Shown here piece by piece: positions 16,791 through 25,501 of a stretch of 64,000 nt of DNA (position 1 is the first letter of the stretch; each line of letters starts with the position of its first letter). This DNA comes from Flavobacterium sp. (lineage in GTDB: Bacteria > Bacteroidota > Bacteroidia > Flavobacteriales > Flavobacteriaceae). Below the pieces are notes generated by a model that did no database searches, was not told the origin of the DNA, and saw only the letters and a program-made list of their open reading frames with translations. The stretch covers positions 62,001 through 126,000 of the forward strand of contig NZ_SEBR01000006.1 of the NCBI RefSeq assembly GCF_004295795.1, read 5' to 3'. The position numbers were made by a program, and so were the translations under genes.

Positions 16791-17548
16791 CGAAAGCTAC
16801 CGATTGCCTCAACTGTTCGGAACCTGTCGAAAAGAAATTCTGCCCAAACTGCGGCCAAAAAACCGACACACATCGCATCACGATCAAACACTTCATCGCG
16901 CACGATTTGTTGCACGGCGTCTGGCACGTTGAAAAAGGCTTGTTCTTTACGCTGAAGGAAGCGATCGTGCGCCCCGGAAAAGCGGCCCTGTGGTACATCG
17001 AGGGAAAACGCATCAAATATTACAACGTCTTTTACCTCGCGCTTTTGTTGTTGGCACTCAATGCCATATTGATGCATTGGTCTCACGATGCCGCGGGCGT
17101 GATCCAGACGAAGGAAAAATACGGCATCAACGAATTGATTGCCTCGTACTCCAAATTTTTCCTGTTTAGCATCGTGCCTTTGCTGGCCTTGAATGCTTTG
17201 TCGGTTTTCAGGCGATGGAAACTCAACCTGGCCGAACATTTCATCGTCGCGGGAATGGCGTTGCTCGGAATCTTGTTGATGACCGCCTGTTATTTCGTTT
17301 TCAACATTTTATCGGAAGTCACCGACTGGAACATTTTCGGATTCCTCACGATGGTTTGCTTCTTCAGTGTTCCGCTTGTCCCGATCTGGACTTACTCGAA
17401 CGCATTTTGGTCGAAGTATACGATCGGTGGATTGATTTGGCGTATTTTGGTGTTTTATCTGCTGATTTTCATTGAAATGACAATCATTCTGGGCGCGATA
17501 GTCTTACTGCTTTCCAGGAACGGTCAGGACGCGAATTTCGTGATTTGA
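16787..17548 (+). CDS. DUF3667 membrane protein with N-terminal zinc ribbon (second copy)
   Basis: A 253-residue paralogue of the preceding gene, read from the ATG at 16787 that overlaps the upstream stop. A longer frame from 16634 lies within the first copy and is rejected. Cys7, Cys10, Cys19 and Cys22 form the zinc ribbon. The motif HRITIKHFIAHDLLHGVWHVEKGLFFTLKEAIVRPGKAALWYIEGKRIKYYN matches the first copy closely, while the membrane part has diverged. The pair probably arose by tandem duplication and may form a hetero-oligomer. That last point is inference. Confidence 0.9.
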   Translation: MTKATDCLNCSEPVEKKFCPNCGQKTDTHRITIKHFIAHDLLHGVWHVEKGLFFTLKEAIVRPGKAALWYIEGKRIKYYNVFYLALLLLALNAILMHWSHDAAGVIQTKEKYGINELIASYSKFFLFSIVPLLALNALSVFRRWKLNLAEHFIVAGMALLGILLMTACYFVFNILSEVTDWNIFGFLTMVCFFSVPLVPIWTYSNAFWSKYTIGGLIWRILVFYLLIFIEMTIILGAIVLLLSRNGQDANFVI

Positions 17549-17624
17549 AGATTCGGGACTTATTTTAAATATTCTTGGCAAATCCGCACGCCTTTTTTTA
17601 ATAATTTGCAGAAAATTCCATCTA

Positions 17625-19409
17625 ATGTCAGATATCAAACGACTTTTCGACTTTCCCTATCACCAGCAAAAGCACTACAACATACAGGACTCGCTCGCAG
17701 CCAAATACGACGGCAAATGGGTCAAATTTTCTACGGACGACTATCTGGCCAAAGCCAACACGATTTCTCGTGCATTGCTAAAACTCGGAGTCGGGAAAAA
17801 CGACAAGATCGCGGTAATTTCAAGCCGGAATTTACCCGAGTGGCACATTCTCGACATTGGGATTTTGCAGACCGGCGCCCAGAATGTTCCGGTTTATCCG
17901 ACGATTACCGAAGAAGAATACGAATACATCCTGAACCATTGCGAGGCCAAATACATTTTTGTTTCCGACGACGAGATTCTCGGGAAAGTCAACAAGATCA
18001 AGTCGAATCTGACAAATCTCAAAGACGTTTACGGATTCGGTGACAAACCCAATTGCAAGAGTTGGGACGAATTGCTCGAATTGGGAAAGGACGAATCGAA
18101 CCAGCCTGAAGTCGAAGCCAGGAAAGATTCGATCAAACCCGAAGATCTGGCTACGATCATCTATACATCCGGAACGACGGGAAAACCAAAAGGCGTGATG
18201 TTATCTCACGAGAACATTGTGTCGAACGTGCTTGGAAGCGAAAAAAGAATCCCGTTCGAGGCCGGAAAATCGCGTTCCATGAGCTTTTTGCCCATTTGCC
18301 ACATCTTCGAAAGAATGGTCGTTTACCTCTACCAATATTATGGGGTCGCGATTTATTTCGCCGAATCGATCGACAAGATCAGCGAGAACATCCAGGAAGT
18401 CAAACCCAACGTAATGACCGTCGTGCCGCGACTTCTCGAGAAAGTTTACGAGAAAATCCACGCCAAAGGTTCTGAACTGACTGGCATCAAATACAAGTTG
18501 TTCTTCTGGGCAATCGGATTGGGCGAACGTTACAAACCTTACGGCGCCAACGGTTGGTGGTATGAAACCCAGCTCAAATGGGCGCGAAAACTCATTTTCA
18601 GCAAATGGAGCGACGCTTTGGGCGGACAACTCAAACTCATGGTTTCGGGAAGTGCCGCGTTGCAACCGCGACTTGCCAAAATGTTCGCTGCTGCGGATAT
18701 TCCCGTCATGGAAGGCTACGGACTTACGGAAACTTCTCCCGTCATTGCCGTGAACTGCATCCGCAACAAGCAATTCAAGATCGGAACCGTAGGAAAACCG
18801 ATCCCGAACGTCGAAGTGAAAATCGCCCAGGACGGAGAAATCCTGTGCAAAGGCCCAAACATCATGATGGGTTACTACAAAGACGACGCAAAAACAGCCG
18901 AAGTCATTACCGACGGGTATTTCCACACGGGCGATATAGGCGAGATCGACAGCGAAGGTTTCCTCAAGATTACCGACCGCAAGAAGGAAATGTTCAAGAC
19001 ATCTGGCGGAAAGTACATCGCACCTCAATTGCTCGAAAACGCCATGAAACAGTCGCGTTTCATCGAACAGATAATGGTCATTGGCGACGGAGAGAAAATG
19101 CCGGCTGCGTTCATTCAACCGAATTTTGCTTTCGTGAAAGATTGGGCGCGCATCCACAAACTCGAAATCGGAGACAACAACGACGATATTGTCTGCAACG
19201 AAGCCGTGAAACAGCGCATTTGGGAAGAAGTGGAGAAAATGAACACCAAGTTCGGAAATTGGGAAAAAGTCAAGAAAATCGAGCTCACGCCTCAAATCTG
19301 GTCAATCGACGGAGGCGAGCTCACTCCTACCTTGAAGCTTAAACGCAAGAATATTCTCGAAAAATACAAAGATCTTTATCAGAAAATTTATGGTTCTCGT
19401 GGTGAGTAG
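17625..19409 (+). CDS. Long-chain acyl-CoA synthetase (AMP-forming)
   Basis: A 594-residue ANL-superfamily ligase that activates fatty acids to acyl-CoA. The ATP-binding P-loop YTSGTTGKPKG is at 180-190, the A5-type block GYGLTETSPV follows, then GYFHTGDIGEIDSEGFLKITDRKKEMFKTSGGKYIAP covers the hinge and the acyl-binding Lys region. Length and the LPICHIFERMVVYLYQYYG block fit the FadD15-like long-chain group. It would feed the beta-oxidation cluster 3 kb downstream. It is transcribed alone. The start at 17625 gives the usual N-terminus (LFDFPYHQ). Confidence 0.92.
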   Translation: MSDIKRLFDFPYHQQKHYNIQDSLAAKYDGKWVKFSTDDYLAKANTISRALLKLGVGKNDKIAVISSRNLPEWHILDIGILQTGAQNVPVYPTITEEEYEYILNHCEAKYIFVSDDEILGKVNKIKSNLTNLKDVYGFGDKPNCKSWDELLELGKDESNQPEVEARKDSIKPEDLATIIYTSGTTGKPKGVMLSHENIVSNVLGSEKRIPFEAGKSRSMSFLPICHIFERMVVYLYQYYGVAIYFAESIDKISENIQEVKPNVMTVVPRLLEKVYEKIHAKGSELTGIKYKLFFWAIGLGERYKPYGANGWWYETQLKWARKLIFSKWSDALGGQLKLMVSGSAALQPRLAKMFAAADIPVMEGYGLTETSPVIAVNCIRNKQFKIGTVGKPIPNVEVKIAQDGEILCKGPNIMMGYYKDDAKTAEVITDGYFHTGDIGEIDSEGFLKITDRKKEMFKTSGGKYIAPQLLENAMKQSRFIEQIMVIGDGEKMPAAFIQPNFAFVKDWARIHKLEIGDNNDDIVCNEAVKQRIWEEVEKMNTKFGNWEKVKKIELTPQIWSIDGGELTPTLKLKRKNILEKYKDLYQKIYGSRGE

Positions 19410-19448
19410 CCGCTGATTTACACTTGGAAAGAAAGCTTTCAGGACGAA

Positions 19449-19870
19449 TTTGGAGGCTTTTTTTTGAACCATTAAAGTTCATTAAGTTCATTAAGTTCAT
19501 TAAGTTCATTAAGGACACTTAGATTGATTTTTCTAACGCTACATTTGTGTATTCGTGGCCAGTGAACAGATGTAACGAATTTTGGAGGCTTTTTTTTAAA
19601 CCATTAAGTTCATTAAGTTCATTAAGGACATTTAGATTGATTTTTCCGACGCTACATTTGTGTATTCGTAGCCAATGAACAGATGTAACGAATTTTGGAG
19701 GCTTTTTTTTGAACCATTAAGTTCATTAAGTTCATGAAGGACATTTAGATTGATTTTTCCGACGCTACATTTTTGTGTTCGTGGCCAATGTTACAGATTT
19801 AACGATTTTGGAGGCTTTTTTTGAACCATTAAGTTCATTAAGGACATTTAGAATCGATTTTCTCCAAAAG
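19449..19870. repeat. Four tandem copies of a 113-132 bp intergenic unit
   Basis: The marker TGGAGGCTTTTTTT begins at 19451, 19583, 19696 and 19809. Each unit continues with AACCATTAAG, a variable number of the 9-mer TTCATTAAG, GGACATTTAGATTGATTTT, CCGACGCTACATTT and AGATGTAACGAATTTTGGAG. The first unit has more 9-mers, which explains its greater length. It has no reading frame. It is related to the arrays near 11 kb and 36 kb by the TTCATTAAG/AACCATTAA core. Confidence 0.9.
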
Positions 19871-20206
19871 TTTCGAATTAGCGAGATTATTCTGCAACTT
19901 CCAAATCGCAACTGACGCATATTGGCCGACAGCTGTAAAAGCCGCGAATTCGAGAATTTATGCCTCGGTCCGAAACTAAATTCGCGAATCCGCGGTTGAA
20001 AACTTTGCTACAATATAAAGGTATCGCCGCGGATGTGAAAGTCAATATCGAAAACGAATTTGTGGATTTCGCCTTTGTCGTCCTAGCTTAATGAACTTAA
20101 TGCCCTTAATGCCCTTAATGGTTAAAATTATTCAACGAAAAAACGCGACTTAACTACTCTAAACTATGTTAATTGTTTAAAAAGTAGCGGAAAAAAGTCG
20201 TAGTTG
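19871..20206. other. Non-coding stretch with a decayed repeat fragment
   Basis: No gene is seen. At about 20088-20190 it holds GAACTTAATGCCCTTAATGC, ATGGTTAAAATTATTCAACG and AAACTATGTTAATTGTTTAA, a single copy related to the compound unit near 11 kb. The part before it includes TTCGCGAATCCGCGGTTGAA, a motif similar to a stretch at about 35920-35970. Confidence 0.7.
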
Positions 20207-21949
20207 TCACTCAGCTTTCTTAACATCGGTCTTAGCGGAAACCCCATTCTCATTGATGGCCTCGATCGAAAAGTAGTAAGTCTTCTTCAAATCCATCGCC
20301 TTGAACCAATATTCGTTGAAATCGTGGATCATGATGCAGCTGTAAAGCTTGTCTGGCGCGGTTCCGTAGTATAGATTGTAGGCGAACGCGTTGTCGACAG
20401 GTTCCCATTTTATGTACGCGCTTCTCTTGTCTTTTTCCGTTCGGAGCACAATCAGTTGCTTGACTTTCTCCGGTTTGGCGCCGTTTCCGTTTCCGAAGAT
20501 CCGCAAGCCCGAAATCGCGAATTTTCCGGTCGGCATGTGGATGTTCTCGAGTTTGATGAAACGCGTCTGCACGGGTTTTTCGAGCTCGATGTAATCGTGA
20601 GGCACATCGGTTTTATTCTTGCTTTTGTCGACCAACACTTTCCAGTTTTTGCCGTCATCGGACGAATAGATTTTGTACTGATGGAAAATTCCGGTCGGTT
20701 TCCCGAGAAATTCCGCGTCCTGATCGGCATAATTGATCTGGATGGCGTTCACGGTCGATTTCTGACCCAAATCTGTCGCGATCCATTCGCCTTTGTTCGC
20801 GGTCTTGGCCGACCAATACGTCTTGATGCTTTCGTCGTTGGCGTTGTTGGCGAAAAAACTTCCAAGCGTAGAGGAAACGGTGATTGGTTTTTTGTAGTTC
20901 AGAAGCATCCAACCCGGAAAAGTTTTGCCGTTCTTTCTCGCTTCCGGCGCATATTGCGGATAGTCGCCAAAAGCCGTGTTGCACCACATCATGTCGTCCT
21001 TATCAAAACCTGTCGGCCAAATCCCGATGCGTCTTTCCCAGGTATTCTTGACGCAGACGACCGTTGTCGCCGTATGCCAATATTGTCCGTATTTGTCCTT
21101 GAAAGTTCCGCCGTGACCCGCGCCTCTGTTGAATCCGCCGGGTTTGAAACTCAACGGATCCGATTGCGGAACGATATCCGGCTCCAGATCGAACAAAGGC
21201 GTTTTCCCGACCACTACCCCATCGGCATAACCGCTGAATTCCGTGCCCGGCGCTCCATATGAAAAGTAATATTTGCCGTTGTGCTTGACCATATCGGCAC
21301 CTTCGATGAACGGATCGAGGAAAGTGTTGTCCATGTGTTCGCCGAAACGCTGCCAGCCGTAGCGCCAATCTTCGAGAAAATACATCGGGCGTCGGCTTCC
21401 TATGGGTTCGAAAGTCTTACGGTTCAGCTCCACGCCCATTACCGGATGCTTGTTGCTCGAACCGTTGTACATATAGAATTTTCCATCGTCGTCAGTGAAA
21501 AATCCGGGATCCCAACCGCCAATCGCGAGCGAATCTTTTATCACGAACCATTTCCCATTGGCCGGATCTGTGCTTCCCCAAAGCGAGAAAGTCTTGGTGT
21601 AAGTACTTCCGAAAACCACCAAAGTGTCGCCCACGACGCCAATTCCGGGCGCGCACAGATCGTCTTTCGTATCATTCCACGGACGCAGGAAACTTTGCTT
21701 GTGGAATTTCCAGTTGAGCATGTCAGAACTTTGCCAATAACCGCCTTGGTTCGTCGAAAAGAGATAAAGGTCGTTTTTGTAGTTAGCGATTACGGGATCG
21801 GCAGTCGCGCGGTGTTTTCCCCAAGTCGTGAAATTCTCGTGAGGCGTGTAGCCGTAGTCGATGTTTATCGGATTGCAATATGTCTGCTGTTGTGAAATGC
21901 CGAGCATCGGCAGACAAAAAACTAGCGCTTTTACAAGGCTTTTGATCAT
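20207..21949 (-). CDS. Glycoside hydrolase family 43 enzyme with discoidin-like and Fn3-like domains
   Basis: A 580-residue secreted protein read from the ATG at 21949 (signal MIKSLVKALVFCLPMLGISQ). A start 12 codons upstream would precede the signal. The five-blade propeller domain begins QTYCNPINIDYGY. Candidate catalytic residues are the base Asp51 in TADPV, the pKa-modulating Asp in GGWDPGFFTDDDG and the acid Glu in IEGADMVKHNGKYY. An F5/8-type discoidin domain (about 385-490, NKGEWIATDLGQKSTVNAIQINY) and a fibronectin III-like C-terminus (about 495-578) follow. It likely cleaves arabinan, xylan or related side chains. Substrate is not decided by sequence. No SusC/D genes are nearby. Confidence 0.88.
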   Translation of the reverse strand: MIKSLVKALVFCLPMLGISQQQTYCNPINIDYGYTPHENFTTWGKHRATADPVIANYKNDLYLFSTNQGGYWQSSDMLNWKFHKQSFLRPWNDTKDDLCAPGIGVVGDTLVVFGSTYTKTFSLWGSTDPANGKWFVIKDSLAIGGWDPGFFTDDDGKFYMYNGSSNKHPVMGVELNRKTFEPIGSRRPMYFLEDWRYGWQRFGEHMDNTFLDPFIEGADMVKHNGKYYFSYGAPGTEFSGYADGVVVGKTPLFDLEPDIVPQSDPLSFKPGGFNRGAGHGGTFKDKYGQYWHTATTVVCVKNTWERRIGIWPTGFDKDDMMWCNTAFGDYPQYAPEARKNGKTFPGWMLLNYKKPITVSSTLGSFFANNANDESIKTYWSAKTANKGEWIATDLGQKSTVNAIQINYADQDAEFLGKPTGIFHQYKIYSSDDGKNWKVLVDKSKNKTDVPHDYIELEKPVQTRFIKLENIHMPTGKFAISGLRIFGNGNGAKPEKVKQLIVLRTEKDKRSAYIKWEPVDNAFAYNLYYGTAPDKLYSCIMIHDFNEYWFKAMDLKKTYYFSIEAINENGVSAKTDVKKAE

Positions 21950-22057
21950 TTGTGAAGTTGTTGGTTCGAAACATAAAACTACCAAAGATTCATCGGAAAC
22001 GAAAACGCATCGTCCACATCAACACTACATCAAAATCGAAAATTTACACAAATTTAT

Positions 22058-22069
22058 TATGCATGCATA
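22058..22069. promoter_or_regulatory. Palindrome TATGCATGCATA, candidate MarR operator
   Basis: A perfect 12-bp palindrome placed 11 bases before the -7 element TATATTTG at 22081 and upstream of the marR-type gene. The position between the -33 and -7 regions is where a MarR dimer would block transcription. It is not seen elsewhere in the window. Confidence 0.5.
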
Positions 22070-22080
22070 CTACTTTTTGC

Positions 22081-22088
22081 TATATTTG
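22081..22088 (+). promoter_or_regulatory. -7 element TATATTTG before the marR-fad cluster
   Basis: Exact TAnnTTTG match, 50 bases upstream of the MarR start codon at 22139. The probable transcription start is a few bases downstream. Confidence 0.6.
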
Positions 22089-22138
22089 ACTTTGGGACGA
22101 ACATCCTAACAGCCGCAAGGAAATCGATTGCGTAAAAC

Positions 22139-22591
22139 ATGAAAGACAAAACCATAGATTACATTCTTCGTGCAACCTGGCAAGCCGTGGCCCGCATGTA
22201 TAACGAGGAAGCCAACAAATACGGGGCGACAATGGCCACGGGATTCGCGCTTTTGAGCATGGATCGCGAAGATGGAACGCCGTCGACGGCATTGGGTCCG
22301 AAAATGGGAATGGAAGCCACTAGCCTCACCCGAACCCTAAAGTCGATGGAGGAAAAAGGCCTGATCGAAAGACGCCCGAATCCCGAAGACGGACGAGGCG
22401 TTCTCATTTACCTCACAGATTTCGGACGCGAAAAACGCGAACTCTCCAAAAACACCGTGCTTCAGTTCAACAATACGATACGCGAAAAAGTGGGCGATGA
22501 AAAACTGCGCCATTTCGCCGAGGTTGCCGAAGCCATAAACGAACTCATCTCAGAAAAAAACATTTTCAATACAACTGAACAAATCAAATGA
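22139..22591 (+). CDS. MarR-family transcriptional regulator of the beta-oxidation cluster
   Basis: A 150-residue winged-helix protein. The recognition part is GMEATSLTRTLKSMEEKGLIERRPNPEDGRGVLIYLTDFGREKR (about residues 60-103), with the wing containing the conserved DGRG. Dimerisation helices flank it. Its stop overlaps the start of the fadN-like gene by 4 bases (ATGA), so it is the first gene of the operon and most likely controls it and itself. By analogy with other fatty-acid repressors the ligand may be an acyl-CoA, which is inference. Confidence 0.92.
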   Translation: MKDKTIDYILRATWQAVARMYNEEANKYGATMATGFALLSMDREDGTPSTALGPKMGMEATSLTRTLKSMEEKGLIERRPNPEDGRGVLIYLTDFGREKRELSKNTVLQFNNTIREKVGDEKLRHFAEVAEAINELISEKNIFNTTEQIK

Positions 22592-24978
22592 AACGCACTA
22601 TCAAAAAAGTGGCCGTCGTCGGCTCGGGCATCATGGGTTCGGGAATCGCCTGCCATTTCGCCAACATTGGCGTTGAAGTATTGCTTTTGGACATCGTTCC
22701 CAAGGAATTGACCGAAGCCGAAACCAAGAAAGGCCTGACTTTAGAGAGCAAGGTCGTGAGAAACCGCGTCGTGAACGAACACTTGCAGCACGCACTCAAA
22801 TCGAAGCCCTCGCCTATTTACCACCAAAAATTCGCAAGCAGGATTGCCACCGGAAATACGACGGACGACATGCCGAAATTGGCTGATGCCGATTGGATCA
22901 TCGAAGTCGTGGTCGAACGTCTGGACATCAAGAAACTCGTATTCGAGCAGATCGAAAAGTACCGCAAGCCGGGAACTCTGGTCACCTCGAACACTTCCGG
23001 AATCCCGATCCATTTCATGAGCGAAGGCCGAAGCGAGGATTTCCAGCAACATTTCTGCGGAACCCACTTTTTCAATCCGCCGCGCTACCTGAAATTGTTC
23101 GAGATCATTCCGGGTCCGAAAACTTCGTCGGAAGTGCTTTCTTTCCTCAATGGATACGGTGAAAAATTCCTCGGAAAAACTTCGGTTGTCGCAAAGGACA
23201 CGCCCGCGTTCATCGGAAACAGAATCGGGATTTACGGCATCCAATCGCTGTTCCACCTTGTCAAGGAAATGGGATTGACCGTCGAAGAGGTCGACAAATT
23301 GACCGGACCGGTTATCGGACGCCCAAAATCGGCGACTTTCAGAACGGTCGATGTCGTCGGACTCGATACTTTGGTGCACGTTGCAAACGGTTTGTATGAA
23401 GGCGTTCCGTCCGATGAAGCACACGATTTGTTCAAACTTCCGGATTTCATCACCAAAATGATGGAAAACAAATGGCTCGGAAGCAAGACCGGACAAGGTT
23501 TTTACAAAAAAGTCGACAAGGATATCCTGACTTTGGATTTGGATACCTTGGAATATCGTCCGAACAAAAAAGCGTCGTTCGCGACCCTGGAACTCACCAA
23601 AACGATTGAAAAACCGATCGACCGTTTCAAGGTCCTGATTACCGGGAAAGACAAAGCCGGTGAATTCTACCGCAAGAATTTCGCGGGAATGTTCGCTTAT
23701 GTCTCCAACAGAATCCCTGAAATCACCGACGATCTCTATAAAATCGACGATGCCATGAAAGCCGGTTTCGGATGGGAAAACGGTCCGTTCGAGATTTGGG
23801 ACGCGATTGGGATCGAAAAAGGCATCGAACTGATCAAAGCCGACAATTTGAAGTACGCTTCGTGGGTTGACGAAATGCTCGCATCTGGAAACAAATCGTT
23901 CTATTCTGTCAAGGATGGCGCAACTTACGCTTACGACATTCCAACGAAATCACAGAAGAAAATTCCGGGGCAAGACGCGTTCATCATCCTCAATAACATT
24001 CGCGAAAACAAGAAAGTCTGGAGCAATTCGGGCGCGACGATACAAGATTTGGGCGATGGAATCCTGAATCTGGAATTCCACTCCAAAATGAACACGATTG
24101 GAGGCGAAGTCATCCAAGGCATTGTGAAAGCCATCGATTTGGCCGAAAAAGATTTCCAAGGACTCGTGATCGGAAACCAGGGCGCGAATTTCTCTGTAGG
24201 AGCGAACATCGGGATGATTTTCATGATGGCCGTCGAGCAGGAATACGACGAACTCAATTTTGCCATAAAACAATTCCAGGATACGATGATGCGTCTGCGT
24301 TACTCGTCGATCCCGGTCGTTGCCGCACCTCATGGAATGACGCTTGGCGGTGGTTGCGAACTCAGCATGCACTCGGATAAAGTCGTCGCTGCCTCGGAAA
24401 CTTATATCGGATTGGTCGAATTCGGAGTCGGTGTGATTCCGGGTGGCGGCGGATCGAAAGAAATGGCGTTGCGCGCATCGGACCAATTCCACAAAAACGA
24501 CGTGGAACTCAACGTGCTTCAGGAATATTTCCTCGCTGTTGCGATGGCCAAAGTCTCGACATCGGCTTACGAAGCGTTCGACACCGGAATTTTGCAGAAA
24601 GGAAAAGACGTTATTGTAGTGAACCGCGACAGACAAATCGCCGAAGCCAGGAAACACGCCTTGCTTTTGGCCGAGGCGGGTTATACACAACCTATCCGAA
24701 GAAAAGACGTAAAAGTATTAGGAAAGCAAGCCCTGGGAATGTTCATGGTCGGAACCGACAGTATGGAAGCCGGACATTACATTTCGGAACACGACAAGAA
24801 AATCGCCAACAAACTGGCTTATGTCATGGCGGGAGGCGATCTATCCGAAGCGACTTTGGTATCGGAACAATATCTGCTCGATTTGGAACGCGAGGCCTTT
24901 TTGTCGCTTTGCACCGAACGCAAAACGTTGGAACGCATCCAGTTTATGTTGACGAAAGGGAAACCATTGAGGAATTAG
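22588..24978 (+). CDS. fadN: 3-hydroxyacyl-CoA dehydrogenase/enoyl-CoA hydratase (FadN-type)
   Basis: A 796-residue bifunctional beta-oxidation enzyme. The N-terminal NAD-binding domain (VAVVGSGIMGSGIACHFAN) and 3-hydroxyacyl-CoA dehydrogenase domains with THFFNPPRYLKLFEIIPG and KDTPAFIGNRIG come first. The crotonase domain is at the C-terminal part (VIGNQGANFSVGANIGMIF, APHGMTLGGGCEL, GLVEFGVGVIPGGGG). This order is that of Bacillus FadN and the reverse of E. coli FadB. Catalytic His of the dehydrogenase lies in GTHFFNP. It is coupled to marR and heads a fadN-fadA-fadE order. Confidence 0.94.
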   Translation: MKRTIKKVAVVGSGIMGSGIACHFANIGVEVLLLDIVPKELTEAETKKGLTLESKVVRNRVVNEHLQHALKSKPSPIYHQKFASRIATGNTTDDMPKLADADWIIEVVVERLDIKKLVFEQIEKYRKPGTLVTSNTSGIPIHFMSEGRSEDFQQHFCGTHFFNPPRYLKLFEIIPGPKTSSEVLSFLNGYGEKFLGKTSVVAKDTPAFIGNRIGIYGIQSLFHLVKEMGLTVEEVDKLTGPVIGRPKSATFRTVDVVGLDTLVHVANGLYEGVPSDEAHDLFKLPDFITKMMENKWLGSKTGQGFYKKVDKDILTLDLDTLEYRPNKKASFATLELTKTIEKPIDRFKVLITGKDKAGEFYRKNFAGMFAYVSNRIPEITDDLYKIDDAMKAGFGWENGPFEIWDAIGIEKGIELIKADNLKYASWVDEMLASGNKSFYSVKDGATYAYDIPTKSQKKIPGQDAFIILNNIRENKKVWSNSGATIQDLGDGILNLEFHSKMNTIGGEVIQGIVKAIDLAEKDFQGLVIGNQGANFSVGANIGMIFMMAVEQEYDELNFAIKQFQDTMMRLRYSSIPVVAAPHGMTLGGGCELSMHSDKVVAASETYIGLVEFGVGVIPGGGGSKEMALRASDQFHKNDVELNVLQEYFLAVAMAKVSTSAYEAFDTGILQKGKDVIVVNRDRQIAEARKHALLLAEAGYTQPIRRKDVKVLGKQALGMFMVGTDSMEAGHYISEHDKKIANKLAYVMAGGDLSEATLVSEQYLLDLEREAFLSLCTERKTLERIQFMLTKGKPLRN

Positions 24979-24984
24979 ATTTGA

Positions 24985-25090
24985 GTTATGAGATATAAGT
25001 ATTGAGATATAAGTATTGAGATATGAGTATTGTTGAGATATTAGTATTGAGATATCAGTATTGTTGAGATATTAGTATTGAGATTGTACA
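24985..25090. repeat. Short tandem repeats GAGATATAAGTATT and variants
   Basis: Six to seven imperfect copies of a 13-16 bp unit built from GAGATATNAGTATT(GTT). They fill the gap between the fadN-like gene and the four-helix-bundle gene. No reading frame is present. Confidence 0.9.
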
Positions 25091-25112
25091 TCAACCTTTA
25101 AAAGCCATACAA

Positions 25113-25463
25113 ATGAATAAATTACACGAATTAAAAATTTGGCAGAAATCCATCGAATTAGCCAAAGAAGTTTACGAAGTCATTTCAGAACTTCCTCAAG
25201 ACGAAAAGTACGGACTCGAATCTCAAATGAAACGCTGCGCGGTGTCGGTGCCATCTAACATCGCAGAAGGTGCAGGAAGAAACTCGAAAAAAGAATTTTT
25301 CCATTTTATAGGGATCGCGAATGGCTCACTATTCGAATTACAAACGCAACTCATACTTTCATACGAATTAAAAATGCTTAACGAACAAAGATGTAATAAA
25401 GTGGTAGAAAAGGTTATCGAACTCCAGAAAATGAATTTTTCATTTCAAAAACGTCTCGTTTAG
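25113..25463 (+). CDS. Four-helix bundle protein (S23/23S IVS family)
   Basis: A 116-residue protein of the family found in intervening sequences of 23S rRNA and as free-standing genes in many bacteria. The signatures LKIWQKSIELAKEVYEVISELP, YGLESQMKRCAVSVPSNIAEGAGR and FFHFIGIANGSLFELQTQLI are complete. It forms a small basic bundle thought to bind nucleic acid. Its AT-rich codons differ from the GC-richer fad genes on each side, and tandem repeats precede it, so it looks like an insertion into the fad operon. Function is unknown. Avd proteins of retroelements are relatives, but no reverse transcriptase is present. Confidence 0.9.
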   Translation: MNKLHELKIWQKSIELAKEVYEVISELPQDEKYGLESQMKRCAVSVPSNIAEGAGRNSKKEFFHFIGIANGSLFELQTQLILSYELKMLNEQRCNKVVEKVIELQKMNFSFQKRLV

Positions 25464-25501
25464 TCTCACCACTCATAGCTCACAACTCATTACAAAAAAA
25501 T

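Noticed and set aside
18201..19295. 364-codon antisense frame in the acyl-CoA synthetase gene
   Set aside because: It mirrors the sense gene and shows no domain or start signals.
19449..19870. CRISPR array or attachment site array
   Set aside because: Units are 113-132 bp with nearly identical content throughout, so there are no spacers; no integrase is nearby.
25113..25463. Diversity-generating retroelement Avd gene
   Set aside because: The protein is a four-helix S23 relative, but no reverse transcriptase, template repeat or variable repeat is seen.
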